Source: Rhipidocladum racemiflorum
Taxonomy: Eukaryota; Streptophyta; Magnoliopsida; Poales; Poaceae
DNA length: 64,000 nucleotides
Direction: 5' to 3'
Assembly: GCA_036346355.1 (NCBI GenBank)
Contig: JAYEVF010000100.1
Location: forward strand, 36,001-100,000
The notes under the pieces are model-generated. The model ran no database searches and was not told the DNA's origin. It was given only the letters and a program-made list of their open reading frames with translations. A program made the translations under genes and the position numbers. Positions 33,677-44,683 of the stretch are shown one piece after another (positions within the stretch are counted from its first letter, which is position 1; each line of letters begins with the position of its first letter).

Positions 33677-34656
33677 TTTTTTGGGGCCTGTTTTCAGAGC
33701 ACAAGTTCAGCAATAACCTCTAAATCTTTGCTTCTATTTTACTTTTTCTCCTATTTTGATATATCCGCTATGTATAATCTTCATTTGACACCACTAAAAT
33801 TCAATCAAAAATATTTGTAATACATAAAACATAAGCATATTAACATTTACAATTTAAAAACATGATATTTCAAATTTAAATTTAAAATTTTCAATACATG
33901 ATAAATAGATAAATAGAAACTCCGAACAATGAATCAAACTACGAAGCGCTGTGAATAGCCCACAAATGCTCAATAAGATCATCTCGAAGCCTCTCATGTA
34001 TTTCTGTCTTCAATAATAGGGGATGTACTCGTGTGCTTGGGAATTGGGGCTGAGGAGGCAAATTTAGGGGCCTCCTAATTTTAGAGCATCTCCAGCAGAG
34101 CCCCTAAACAAGCCCCTAAACCTTAAAATAGGGAGTGTAGTAAAAAAACAGATCCAACAGGACCCAACTCAAGCCCCTAAAATTAGGGGCCCCCTAAATT
34201 TGCCTCCTCAGCCCCAATTCCCAGGGGGGCCCCAACTCAAGCCCCTAAAATTAGGAGGCCCCTAAATTTGCCTCCTCAGCCCCAATTCTCAGGGACACGA
34301 GTACAACCCCTATTATTGAAGACAAGGAAATACATGAGAGGCTTCGAAATGATCTTATTGAGAATTTGTAGGCAATTCACGGTGCTTCGTAAGTTTGATT
34401 CATTGTTCGGAGTTTCTATTTATCTATTTATCATGTTTTGAAAATTTTAAATTTAAATTTGAAATATCATGTTTTTAAATTGTAAATGTTAATATGCTTA
34501 TGTTTTATGTATTACAAATATTTTTGATTGAATTTTAGTGGTGTCAAATGAAGATTATACATAGCAGATATGTCAAAATAGGAGAAAAAGTAAAATAGGG
34601 GCTGGGATTTAGGGGCTGTTGTTGAACTTGTGCTATGAAAACAGAGCCCCAATAAA
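33677..34656. repeat. Large fold-back: ~410-bp inverted arms around a 160-bp spacer
   Basis: 33677-34084 is an imperfect reverse complement of 34245-34656. Matching pairs are ttttcagagcacaagttc / gaacttgtgctatgaaaa, ctattttactttttctcc / ggagaaaaagtaaaatag, and 'ggctgaggaggcaaattta' / its complement. A transcript would form a long hairpin. The right arm and the spacer lie inside the transposon-like unit 34084-34807; the left arm lies outside it. Confidence 0.85.
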
Positions 34657-34807
34657 TAAAGGGGGTCCCTAAATCCAAAATAGGGATCCTGTTTTAGGGA
34701 CCCTTGCTGGAGATGCTCTTAGGGCTCCTGTTAGATCTGTTTTTTTTTTACTACACTCCCTATTTTAAGGTTTAGGGGCTGGTTTAGGGGTTCTGCTAGA
34801 GATACTC
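34084..34807. mobile_element. MITE-like element with ~85-bp terminal inverted repeats (GAGCATCTCC family)
   Basis: The left tip GAGCATCTCCAGCAG, then 'agcccctaaacaagccc', pairs with the right tip (reverse complement GAGTATCTCTAGCAG, then 'aaccccta'). The pairing runs about 85 bp, through 'ttaaaatagggagtgtagt'. Flanks are TTA (left) and TAA (right), so the shared duplication is TA, or a mutated TTA/TAA; both Tc1/mariner- and Tourist-type are possible. A second tip-like copy lies inside at 34704-34720. A 54-bp direct repeat (34171-34224, 34240-34293) is internal. Confidence 0.65.
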
Positions 34808-36569
34808 TAATACAGATATTTAGGGGGAGGAGATCTGTCTTGAGAGCCGACGCCGGCGAGGCCAAACCAGCCACATAATGGCGGTGGACGGCGTCATGGC
34901 AAAGAAAACCCTACATGTACAAAAACGAAAAGCAAAGAACTACTTCCTACCGATTCATAGCTTATGTAGCCCTATCAACCTTTTCTTTTACAAACCTATC
35001 ACCCTATATATGCATTTTCAAAATTGGCTCCTCCCCTACTGCAGAAGGCGCGACAGGCGACACGTGTCTCTTGCCACGTTAAAGCATCTATACCCCCCAA
35101 TTTCATTTGGTGTTGGTAATTAATGACAATCAATGTTAATGAGCTAACATTTTACTTTGAGTGTGCAAAAGGTGGTTGATCCTGGTCGATGAATATAGAA
35201 AAGTGAAAATCATGAGTTACAAATGAAGGCATGCACAGTATTTAAATCTTTTTCCCCTCTTCATTTGGTTACAAATGAAGCTACCCTTCCCCTCTTCAGC
35301 TTTCACCTTTAGATTCATGCAAGCTATTGGTGGCGCGCATTGAGCAACAAGTGCGGATCAATGGATTGCAAGACATGAGGAACGGGGGTACATGGCAATT
35401 CCCTACATGTAATTTCGCTTCATGTTGTCCAAGAGTTGCTGCAACTATTGGTGAACCATGCTATTGTTTGCGAAATCGTGTATACTTCCTTCCTATTTTA
35501 CCTATCTTCTATTCTTATCATGGTATCGGGTGTCTACATGATATCTTTGTCGCTTTTGTTTTTCCCCTGAGGGGGGACGCAAATGGAGGCTTGTATAGAC
35601 CTCTCTTATCTGTTGTTTGTCGCTGAACATTTTCACATTTGCCGAAATAATCATTGTTGTTCTTACCATGAAGGATCGAGGCACAGTGGTGAACAACTGC
35701 AAACTAATACTTAAACTTAATTTTTCTGTTTTTATTAATTATGGAAATTAATCAAATAATGATCAAACTGAAAAAACCAATCTAGGACAAGAATCTAAGA
35801 CCATAAAAGAAAACTAAATTAAATAAGCACACTAGAAAGCAATTGAACAAAAATATGAACAATAAGAACAGTAGATCGGAATCCATGCTCATTGATTTAA
35901 TTCTCAAATTAAAAATATTGAACACGACCCACTTGCCCACACGGCCTGCTCGCTGCTCTCACACGGCCCGCTGGCCACTGCATTGCGTCGTCCGTCCGCA
36001 TGGGCCTCTTCGCGTCCCATCTCACTGCACTCGCATAACTCGTATATATGCTGCTCCTGAGCTACACATCTCCTATGTAGCTTCTCCCTGACCTGCATTT
36101 TGCGTGTCACACATATCTACACTGCATCTCTTATTACAAGAAAAAACCAACAAAACACAGTACTTTGGTCTTTTACAAATAAATTATTTTATCACAAATA
36201 TTGTTATCAAATTAATCATCACACGTATATATCACAAGTACAATTAACACCCAAATAGAGCGTGATATTTGAGCTATTCTGAGTTAAAAGTTGGCTGTAC
36301 CATTTTACAAAGTGTTTGCCAAGTCACACTACCAGATATTGGTATGGGGATCACTTCGATCGCAATCCTAAAAAAAAAAAAGAAGTTGAATGGCTGAGTT
36401 AGAGCTATTGTTCTGTATCCCTTTATGATTCGCATTTGCTTAATCTTTGTTGATTGCATGTTTGTTTGTCACCGCCAAGATCCAGATTTTCTGTATGTGC
36501 TCGTAATTAGATAATTACATGACATTCAAGCTTCAAAGCCATGTACATTTGAACTGTCCTTCTACTTTA
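34808..36569. other. Host DNA left of the CRM-like element, no clear gene
   Basis: 35087-35140 (gcatctataccccccaattt, then gtaattaatgacaa) resembles the start of SIRE-type copia LTRs and may be a remnant. An open frame at 35327-35626 has no recognisable domain. The last bases (ctgtccttctacttt) look like the polypyrimidine tract of an intron that continues after the inserted element at 49113. Confidence 0.4.
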
Positions 36570-37457
36570 TGATGAGGATATCGTCATGCCTACAAATAAT
36601 GTAATTCAAGGACCAATTACTCGAGCTCGCGCACGTCAATTCAATTGCCAGGTGAATGCGTTCCTTGGGTTGCATACAAATATTTTAATGGATGGAATAC
36701 TATTTAATCCTTGTGATAATTTTATTGTCCTTAGGAACCAAGGAGAAGGACTCCCAAGTGTCAAGCCTGAAGCCAATTCTTTCGGTGCACAAGATCAACT
36801 CGGATTCGGCCTCCGGGATAGTTTCAATTTAAAATGATCATAACTTTTGATCCATAAGGGTGTTCGGCGTCTATGAGTACTGGTTTGAAAGGTTTCGACT
36901 TCCTCTTTCCAACGGATCAGACCCCATCCCCAAATTCCGTCCGAGATGATGGGAATCTGCAAAACAATTGGCGTCACCTTTCCAAACCGAGAAGACTTGG
37001 GCTTTGGGCCTTGTAATAGAGTTGTAGTTGGTATCCTACTGCTTTGGACGTGATTCCCACGTCCCTAGCTTTCATAAATAGCCAGACATCGGCTCCTTAG
37101 GGTTTTGGGTTTTATTTGAATAGTTTAGCCAAGTGCAAATTTGATCCTGCGAGTTGTGCTGGACAGTCACCTTGTCAAGATCGTCAATAAGACTCCACTT
37201 TGTTTCGCTTTCACTTTTACCCACAATTTTCAGATTGCTTATCCTATTGTTCTTGCTTGTTCTTCGGTTGCTTGCAGGAATTGAACCTCGTGTTCAGGTT
37301 GATCGTGCCTACGGCAAGATCAATAACCCTCCGGAGTTGGTTTAGCGATTGCTAAGGCGCATCGTCGTCGTACGGTGTAGTCGGATCGTCAAAGTCGTCT
37401 CCAACTAAATCGATCGTGTGTTTCTCATCGAAAGGTCGGGACACTATAGCGCTATCA
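36570..37457 (+). repeat. 5' LTR of the CRM-like element
   Basis: 888 bp, TATA-like cataaata at 37073-37080. It contains a copy of the polyprotein C-terminus coding stretch (GPITRARARQFNCQVNAFLG), as expected where the 3' LTR encodes the end of pol. Confidence 0.92.
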
Positions 37458-37459
37458 AG

Positions 37460-37472
37460 TGGTATCAGAGCC
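37460..37472 (+). other. Primer binding site of the CRM-like element
   Basis: TGGTATCAGAGCC, two bases after the 5' LTR, complementary to the 3' end of initiator tRNA-Met, the usual primer of this clade. Confidence 0.9.
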
Positions 37473-37825
37473 AAGTTGCTCGGTGAGAATTCTTTACCCT
37501 AGATTAGTAGATTGATATCATCCCTATAGTCCAGAGAAGCGCCATTAGATTGGATCTCTCCATACCAAAACAATTTGAGCCGTGCAATTTCCTTTCCAGT
37601 GCAGTGCGTTATTGAATTTTTGATTGCATCGTCGTGTCGAGTTGCTGAATTCTAGTCCTAGTTGGAGTCCAGATCAGAGGAATTTTTTTCCCTCCCAACA
37701 CCGGATTCGAGTCGTGTTCGACTTTAGAAAAGAGAAATCCGAGTCGGATCCAGAGAAACCTTTCCGAACAGTTTAAAAAAAAGAAAAGAAAAAGAAAAAA
37801 AAAGAGAGGTGTTCGAGCCGAAGCT

Positions 37826-38196
37826 TCTCTTCATCCGACTGGTCGCCGCGCTTGTCTTCCGACTGGTCACCGCGCTTGTCTTCCGACTGGTCGTCCACTG
37901 GGGTCGGCCGACTGGTCGCCCACCTGACCGTCCGACCGATCACCCGACTTGGTCGCCCGCCTGTTAGCCGACTGGTCACCCACCTGATCGCCGGACTGGT
38001 CAACCTCCTGATCGCCCTACTGGTCACCCACCTGACCGTCCGACCGGTCGCCCGACTTGGTTGTCCGCCTGTTAGCCGACTGGTCACCCTCTTAATCGCC
38101 CACCTGACCGTCCGACCGATCGCCCGACCTGGTCGTCCGCCTGTTAGCCGACTGGTCGCCCACCTGACCGCCCGACTGGTCTTCCGCCTGCAGCGC
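37826..38196 (+). repeat. GC-rich minisatellite in the CRM-like leader
   Basis: Many variants of 'cgactggtc(g/a)cc' and 'cacctgaccgtccgacc'. A longer unit (cacctgaccgtccgaccg to 'cgcctgttagccgactggtc') appears at about 37919, 38029 and 38101. It lies between the PBS and gag, behind a purine tract (37773-37807). The open frames here on both strands are by-products of the repeat. Confidence 0.8.
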
Positions 38197-39353
38197 CCTT
38201 GAAAGAAAAACGAGTCAGCTCGTTCCGGACCAAAAAAAAGTCAATTTCATATTATATTCCATTGCTTTTAATTGTGTTGTCATCAATTCACCAAAAAAGG
38301 GGAGATTAAAAATGCATCTAGGCCCCTCATTTTATTTTGGTGATTAATGATGACACAATTAAAGAGATCTAACGTTTCAAACAAGAATAATGCAGATCTT
38401 GAGATCATATCAAGCTTGCAATGAGATTGGATGCTCCTACGTTCTTTAAAATTCAAGAAAGCGGCATCAAGACGAAGACTTGTAATTTCTATTTTGATTT
38501 GAGTCTTAAGGATAGCCGTACTATTAAGAGGATACTACGGAAAATCGTTTTTAGAATGTGCATGTGCTCAAGGTCAAAACTTGCATACAAACTAGCACTC
38601 AAATACTTGCATTTTCCAAAAACAGGAATTCCAACCGAGCCATGTAACTCGGAGAGTCCGGACATTTAGTCCGGAGTATCCGGACATTTTGTCCGGAGTC
38701 TGTCCGGAGTCTCCGGACATTTTTTCCGGAGTCTCCGGGTTAACCTGTAACACCCCAAAATTTTGCTTTTCTTAAATTCATGTGTGATTTGGCACTTTGG
38801 TGAATTTTTGAAATTTTCTGGAAATTATTTGGATTTATTTGGAATTTATTTGAATTTATTTCATTTTGAAATAATTAAAGAATTTAATTTTGCAAATAAA
38901 ATTTTGTTGGAAATATTTTATTTGAGTCCAAAATGATCCAAAATATTTTCCTAATTTTCTGGAATTTTTCTCGAAGTCATTTGCTATTTTTAAATGAATT
39001 AAATGAATTACTAGAATTATTTTAATTATTAAATCGCTGGAAAATGCGAGTGGGTTTGTACTGTTCATCCGATCGAAGCCCGAAGTCGACTCGAGTTCGA
39101 GTCCGACCCGAACCCGACCGGAGCCGCTTGACTCAACCGAACCCGTTCAACCCCAATCGATCCCAACCGTTGGATCCAGATCCAACGGCCAGATCATTTT
39201 CGCGTGATAACGGCAGCGCCGAGCCATCCCTCGCCGTCGATCGCGCTTACGTGGACGGGCCGCGATTTCGTCGTCTCAGCGGATCCGAGCCGGAGTTCTC
39301 CGCCGCCGTCGTCAGTGTCAACCTCGGTTTCGCGCTCTACACGGCCGAGGCCC

Positions 39354-39361
39354 TTTAAATA
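39354..39361 (+). promoter_or_regulatory. TATA-like box of the solo LTR
   Basis: tttaaata about 610 bp into the LTR, just before the GC-rich leader-like part; same relative place as in the sister LTRs. Confidence 0.45.
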
Positions 39362-40527
39362 CGCCGCCACCGCCATCGGGAAGCGCACAAACCGTCGCAC
39401 TGAGCCCCCTTCTCACCTCGCCTGAGCCGCTGCCGTCGTCCGCAATTGCTCGCCGGAGTAGAGGAAGTCTTCCGCGGTTTCGTTGATCTCCGCCTCGCCG
39501 CTTCTCCGATGCCACCAAGCCCAGGCCCGAGATCGCCAGTGTCGCGCCGCTGGGAGTGCCGGCCTTCACACCGGAGTTGCACGGAACGCCAAGACGGGGA
39601 GGTCGTCGTCTTGATCTCGGTCAAGCCAACGCGCCGCCACGCCATCGACCCTCGCGAACTCGGACGGCCGTCCGATCAAGATCGGCCGTCCACGGTGAGA
39701 TCACGTTTAGATCCTCGGATCTAATCCCCGCCGTTGGATCTAGATCCAACGGTCCAGATTGGCCACGTTCACCCCAGAACGTGCGTCACCCAAGCCAATC
39801 CGGGCCGTTGATTTTCGAATCAACGGCCGAGATTGTGCCACGCGTCGGGAAGCTTGACCGCCGCGGCCAAGACTCCGCGCGTGAGACGCCGACACGGCGG
39901 GCCCGGCCACGGGACAGCGAACCGCACCATGACGCCATCGCCGACGTCACGGTGGGGCCCGCTTGTCGCCAGCCTGCCCAAAGATGTCTTGGCGTCGCCA
40001 ATGACGTCATCTCAGTAGGCCCCACCGCTGTCGGCCGTGAGCCATGAACCGAGTCCACGGTGGACCGAGCCAAACCGTGGACCACGTCCATGGACAGGCT
40101 GACGTCAGCCGCCCAATCAGAGGCTGCCACGTGTCTAGGCTGACGCAATAATTAATTTCCAAAAGAAAATGATTTATTAATTCGAATAATGATTTGCATT
40201 TTGTTCCAAATTTCAAACGCTTATAACTTTTGCGTTTCAACTCCGATTTGAGTGGTTCAAATTTCTAAATTTGTATAAAATTCAGATCTACTCAAATATG
40301 AATTTTATTTAATTTTTGGACTAAAGTTTTTCTCTGTAATATTATTTAATTGATTATTTAAACTTTAATAAATCGTAACTTTTGCATTTTAACTCCGATT
40401 TGAACGATTCCAGTTCCTAAAAATCCAGAAAATTATGTTCTCTCTGTTTATGGATTTTATTTGGAGTTTTGGGATGTTTTTGCCTATTGTTTATTTGTGT
40501 ATTGCTATTTGCACGCTTTACGAGTAG

Positions 40528-41858
40528 ACGTTGAAGTGCCGGAAGGATTCGGAGGAGAAGTGTTGACTCAGGATCCAACTCAAGACCAAGAACAAGTACT
40601 CTTTGAAGGCAAGTTGTGCTTTGACCATGTTGATCCTATTTCGAAATCTATTTTGATTTAAACTATTGCATGCTAGTTCAATTAGAAAAATACTTTATTT
40701 AAATATGGGGGTTAGATAAATACCAATTTGCTGTATGACACCTTGATTATTTAAGTATGTGCCATGACCCTTTGTCACCCTAGTTGTGGTTTACTAGTTG
40801 GACATTATTAAATTGCCAACATGGGTTTTAGACCGTTGTAGTGTATTGCTTAGACCTGCTACGTGCTCATGACATGAATTTGGACAATCAAATGTTAATA
40901 TTGACTTAATGATATATTGAACCTGTTTTGGAAAGGTATCATGTGATGTTGATAGCACGTGGTGCTTGGTAATCAACTGGGGTTTTGATAAATAGTTTTC
41001 GACCGGGGCATGTGGCAAGAATGATCGGTGGGCGGTGTGGCAATCGGGATGTTGATTTGGTTCTTCGGGTAGTCTTGCCCTGGTCACTCTAAGGACTTAA
41101 CCTTGCAAGCCTTTGAACTGGTCATACTTGCAACCACATGGTCGAATGGGACGGCCCTAGTTGACTAAGTCGCTAAGGACTCACTTGTGGAGCCTCAGGG
41201 TGTCAATTACACCGTTTGTGTGATTGTACGGGGGAGCGTATCGTGGCTGTGGCCAGATACCCATCTAACGGTGTGTTGGTCCCATACTTCGCCTTGGCTA
41301 AGGGAAGGGATGGTGTAGAGCATGAACCGGAGAGGACCACCTGTGTTGTTTGAGGCTTCCGAAAGGCTTTGTTACGGGAACTCGCCTTTGTGGTGTTTGA
41401 CTGTATCTTGTGGGTAAAGTGCATAACCTCTGCAGAGTTTAGAATCTATTCGAATAGCCGTGTCCACGGTACTGGACAATGCTCGGGGATTACAGTCAAG
41501 GGTTAGATTTTCCTAAAAATAACTTTGGTTTGAAAAGTTGGGTTGGACTAATAATGAAGTTGATGGAAATGTGGTTTAGGATGGGGAAAATGTTTATTAA
41601 ATTTCCTGAAAAGTTATTTATGCTTTACTTATTTCTACTGCTTTCGAATCTACTTATATTACTTTTCAAATGTCAAGCATCGCAAATATACCTTAAGCTA
41701 TTCCTTTGTACCAAGCCATGCATATAGTATATTAGCTTGCATTCTCAGGCATGACTTGCTGAGTACCAAGTACTCACCCTTGCCTCAACACAACATCAGT
41801 TGAAGAGGAGACTACGCCAGCTGTGGAGGAGGAACTCCAGGAGGATCCGTCTACTTAG
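40528..41858 (+). CDS. Candidate two-block micro-ORF inside the second solo LTR
   Basis: Block a (40528-40608) encodes VPEGFGGEVLTQDPTQDQEQ and ends LFE plus one base, before 'gcaagt'. Block b (41800-41858) follows 'acatcag' and reads EEETTPAVEEELQEDPST before TAG. Phase and stop agree with the copy at 20760-22081 although the LTRs are clearly diverged. Function unknown. Confidence 0.3.
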
Positions 41859-43143
41859 GGAAGCGAGCCCAGTCAGTTGCCTGTGGTATACTGGATGGCG
41901 CCACGAAGTTATTTGATTTTCCGCTGCTATTATTTTTCTCTGAATAAGTTTTGCCTTGAGAGGCATACATTTGTAACTTGACCATAAGGTCGAGTAACCA
42001 GTTTGGTTATTTAAATAAAGTACTTTATTGGTATCGAGTGGTATGATTGTGATATTTACCAATGTTAAGACTGTGTGCACTAGCGCGTTCCTGGACTAGT
42101 GCTGAATACACAGAGGGTCCGGATTTGCAAATTCGGGGTCCCGACATAACCCCTTCGGCCAAAACTCGAATTCCAGAGAGTCCGGAGTGTCCGAACATTT
42201 TGTTCGGAGAGTCCGGACCATCCGAAGTATCCGGGTTAATTGTCCGGAGTCTCCGGACTGTTCAAAAAGGGGACAAACGGCTAGTTTTCAAAAAGGGTAT
42301 TTAAAGCCACCACTCCCTTCCAACGGCTAGGATCTCTATTGAGCTCATTCATAGCAGCATTCAAGCCATTCCTAACCTCTTCCAAGCATTCAATAGAGCT
42401 CATACTTCCTCCCACCATTAGATTTGTTGTTTGATCTCTTTTGGTGTGGTGGGGAAGAAGAGAAGTGCTAGGTGCATTCATTTCTAGTCCTTGAGCACTA
42501 GTTCATCCTCCAAGCAATCTTCCGTGGTGTTATTACTCTTGGAGGTTGAAGGTCTCCTAGACGGCTAGGAGTCACCGGGAGCGACCGACGCTTGTGGTGC
42601 GCCCCGGTCGTTTGTGAAGGCGAGTCTCGCCTCCGAAAGGAAAGAGACAAGAAGTGAAGCCGGCAAGTGCATTTGTGCAACACCGGGAGGAAAGCAGGTT
42701 GAAAGATACCCCGGCTCAAGTGCGACCGAGCCACCTCAACGGAGACGTAGGATTCCCTTCAAGAATCCGAACTTCGGTGAAAAATCGCGTCTCTCTCTTT
42801 CTCTTTTTCTTCCTAGCTTAGCTTGTGTGGATTTGTCTTTGTAAAGCTTGGATCTAGCTTGTTGCTTAGCTTTAATTCAAATCCATACTAGCCCTTGATC
42901 TAGGTTGCTCTAGCATTTCATTTGTTGTCATATCTTGTGCTAGATAGAGTAACTTTAGTTGCGTTCCCGTGCCAGCTAACCCGGAGTATTCGGATAAAAT
43001 ACCGGACACTCCGGAAACCCGGAGTATCCGGATAAAATACCCGGAGACTCCGGATTGACCTGCTCGGCCAGTTTTTATTCCGCTGTGATTTTTTAATCCG
43101 CCTATTCACCCCCCTCTAGGCAACATCTTCGGTCTTTTTAGGT

Positions 43144-43956
43144 ATGCGACATGATCCTCCACGACCAAGGGAACGAGAACGAGATGATGTTTTCCCTAAG
43201 GTAAATTTCGATATGCCACCCTTTGAAGGTAAATATGACCCTGATGGTTACCTTAGTTGGGAATTACTTGTTGATCAAAAATTTGCGTGCCATGATTTCC
43301 CTGAGAATAGAAGAGTTAGGACTGCCACAAGTGAGTTCACTGATTTTGCTTCTGTTTGGTGGAGAGAACATTGCTGTGCTCATCCAAATAATATACCCAC
43401 CACTTGGGAAGCCTTGAAATTGCTGATGAGGCATAGATTTGTTCCTTCATACTATGCTAGAGATTTATTAAATAAATTGCAGCGCCTACACCAAGGTAAG
43501 AATTCGGTGGAAGAATATTACCAAGAATTGCAAATTGGCATGTTGCGTTGTGGATTAATTGAGAATGAGGAAGCTTCTATGGCCCGTTTCTTAGGTGGTT
43601 TAAATCGAGAAATCCAGGATATTCTAGATTATAAGGATTATAATTCAATGACTTGGTTGTTCCATCTTGCTTGCAAAGCTGAACGTGAATTGCAGGGTCG
43701 TCAATCGAGAGCAAAGACTAACTTTTCTGCAGGTCGAACTACTTCGTGGATACCGCGCACCCCTGCTGACCCTACCGGCCGGACTACCACGCCGACCACT
43801 TCCATCAACAGAACGGCATCCGCTACCGCAAATTCGGCACCACGACCAACGCCGACGAAAAGTGCCACACAAGCTCCTACAAAAAGCTCATCATCGTCGG
43901 TCGCCTCAACGGGACGCACCAAAGATGTTCAGTGCCATCGCTGCAAGGGTTTCGGT
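43144..43956 (+). CDS. gag: CRM-like gag, first part (before the MITE)
   Basis: Capsid-like polyprotein segment that packages element RNA. 271 residues are open from the ATG at 43144. The retrotransposon gag core is at about residues 25-190 (FEGKYDPDGYLSWELLVDQK, FASVWWREH, LNKLQRLHQGKNSVEEYYQE, RFLGGLNREIQDIL, LFHLACKAERELQGRQ). A Ser/Thr/Pro-rich linker then leads to the start of a CCHC knuckle (CHRCKGFG at the end). The true N-terminus is lost at the copia junction, so the ATG used here may be only an internal Met. The MITE at 43957 cuts the knuckle between its second Cys and its His. Confidence 0.85.
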
Positions 43957-44675
43957 TAGGGGTGGAATCGAGCCAAGCCGAGCCGAGCTCGGCTCGGCTC
44001 GGCTGAGCTCGCCAGTTTTCGAGCCGAGCCGAGCCCGGCTCGTTGCATACATCGAGCTCAATCTTGAGCTCGGCTCGGGCTCGCTCGAGCCTCGAGCCGG
44101 CTCGCGAGCCGGCCTACAAGGGCACTGGCAAGGGCCCAAATGCCCTTCATTCTCACAAAAAAACGAAGCTCCTCCATCCATTCTCACCGTTCTCGTGCTC
44201 CAGCCTCCTCTAGGGTTCGGTTAAGAAGCAATTTCACATTTATGGGACGCCTTTTTAAGCCACGAGATGGTTAGATCGCTCTTTCAATTTATAAAAGCTG
44301 CAAACATGTAATCTGGAAAAAGAATACTCCGCTTACTTTTTATTCAGGCAAAAGTAATCGATAGACCCAATACAAGACATTTGAAGTACTAAGAAGAGTA
44401 AACTCAAAAGTAAGGTAAGACAAGCATTGCTCATTAGATGTCTAGCGTTGGGTATACTGGATTCATTGTATTGTGAATTCATACCTTATATAACTCAATG
44501 ATCTGCCGAGCCTAACGAGCCTAACGAGCCGCTCACGAGCTGGCTCGGCTCGGCTCATTTCGTTAACCAGCGAGCCAGGCGGTAGGCTCGGGCTCGGCTC
44601 GTTGGCCATGCGAGCCGAGCCGAGCCGCACCGAGCCGAGCCGAGCCTCGAGCCTCGAGCTAAAATTCCACCCCTA
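43957..44675. mobile_element. hAT-type MITE with GAGCC-rich arms, copy 2, in gag
   Basis: 719 bp, tips TAGGGGTGGAAT and ATTCCACCCCTA, target duplication GTTTCGGT / GTTTTGGT (43949-43956, 44676-44683; one change). Opposite orientation to copy 1 at 28226, same internal order. With the duplication it adds 727 bp, which shifts the gag frame by one. Confidence 0.92.
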
Positions 44676-44683
44676 GTTTTGGT

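Larger units (their letters stand above)
38746..42146 (+). mobile_element. Complete solo LTR of the Tekay-like family
   Basis: 3401 bp, TGTAACACCCC start, GGGGTCCCGACA end, perfect target duplication TAACC (38741-38745, 42147-42151). It sits inside the copia LTR remnant, so it is younger than that. TATA-like tttaaata at 39354-39361. Same internal plan as 18862-22369. Confidence 0.95.
38290..43140 (+). mobile_element. SIRE-like copia 3' LTR remnant, split by a solo LTR
   Basis: Just before it is 'caccaaaaaaggggagatt', a polypurine tract of SIRE-type copia elements, then 'gcatctaggcccctcatttt' and 'ggtgattaatgatgaca', the usual start of their LTRs. The LTR resumes at 42147 after the solo LTR, has a TATA-like tatttaaag at 42298-42306, repeated CCGGAGTMTCCGG words (38655-38740, 42170-42260, 42975-43060), and closes with 'ttcacccccctctagg' near 43120. 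It joins CRM-like gag at about 43141. The beginning of gag (a few dozen codons in relatives) is missing, so the insertion came with a deletion. No target duplication was found. Confidence 0.7.

Noticed and set aside
35327..35626. 99-residue ORF
   Set aside because: No domain or family recognised, and no promoter or splice context; left in the intergenic note.
37773..38202. 116- and 104-residue repetitive proteins
   Set aside because: Minisatellite translated in two directions; no start context or conservation.
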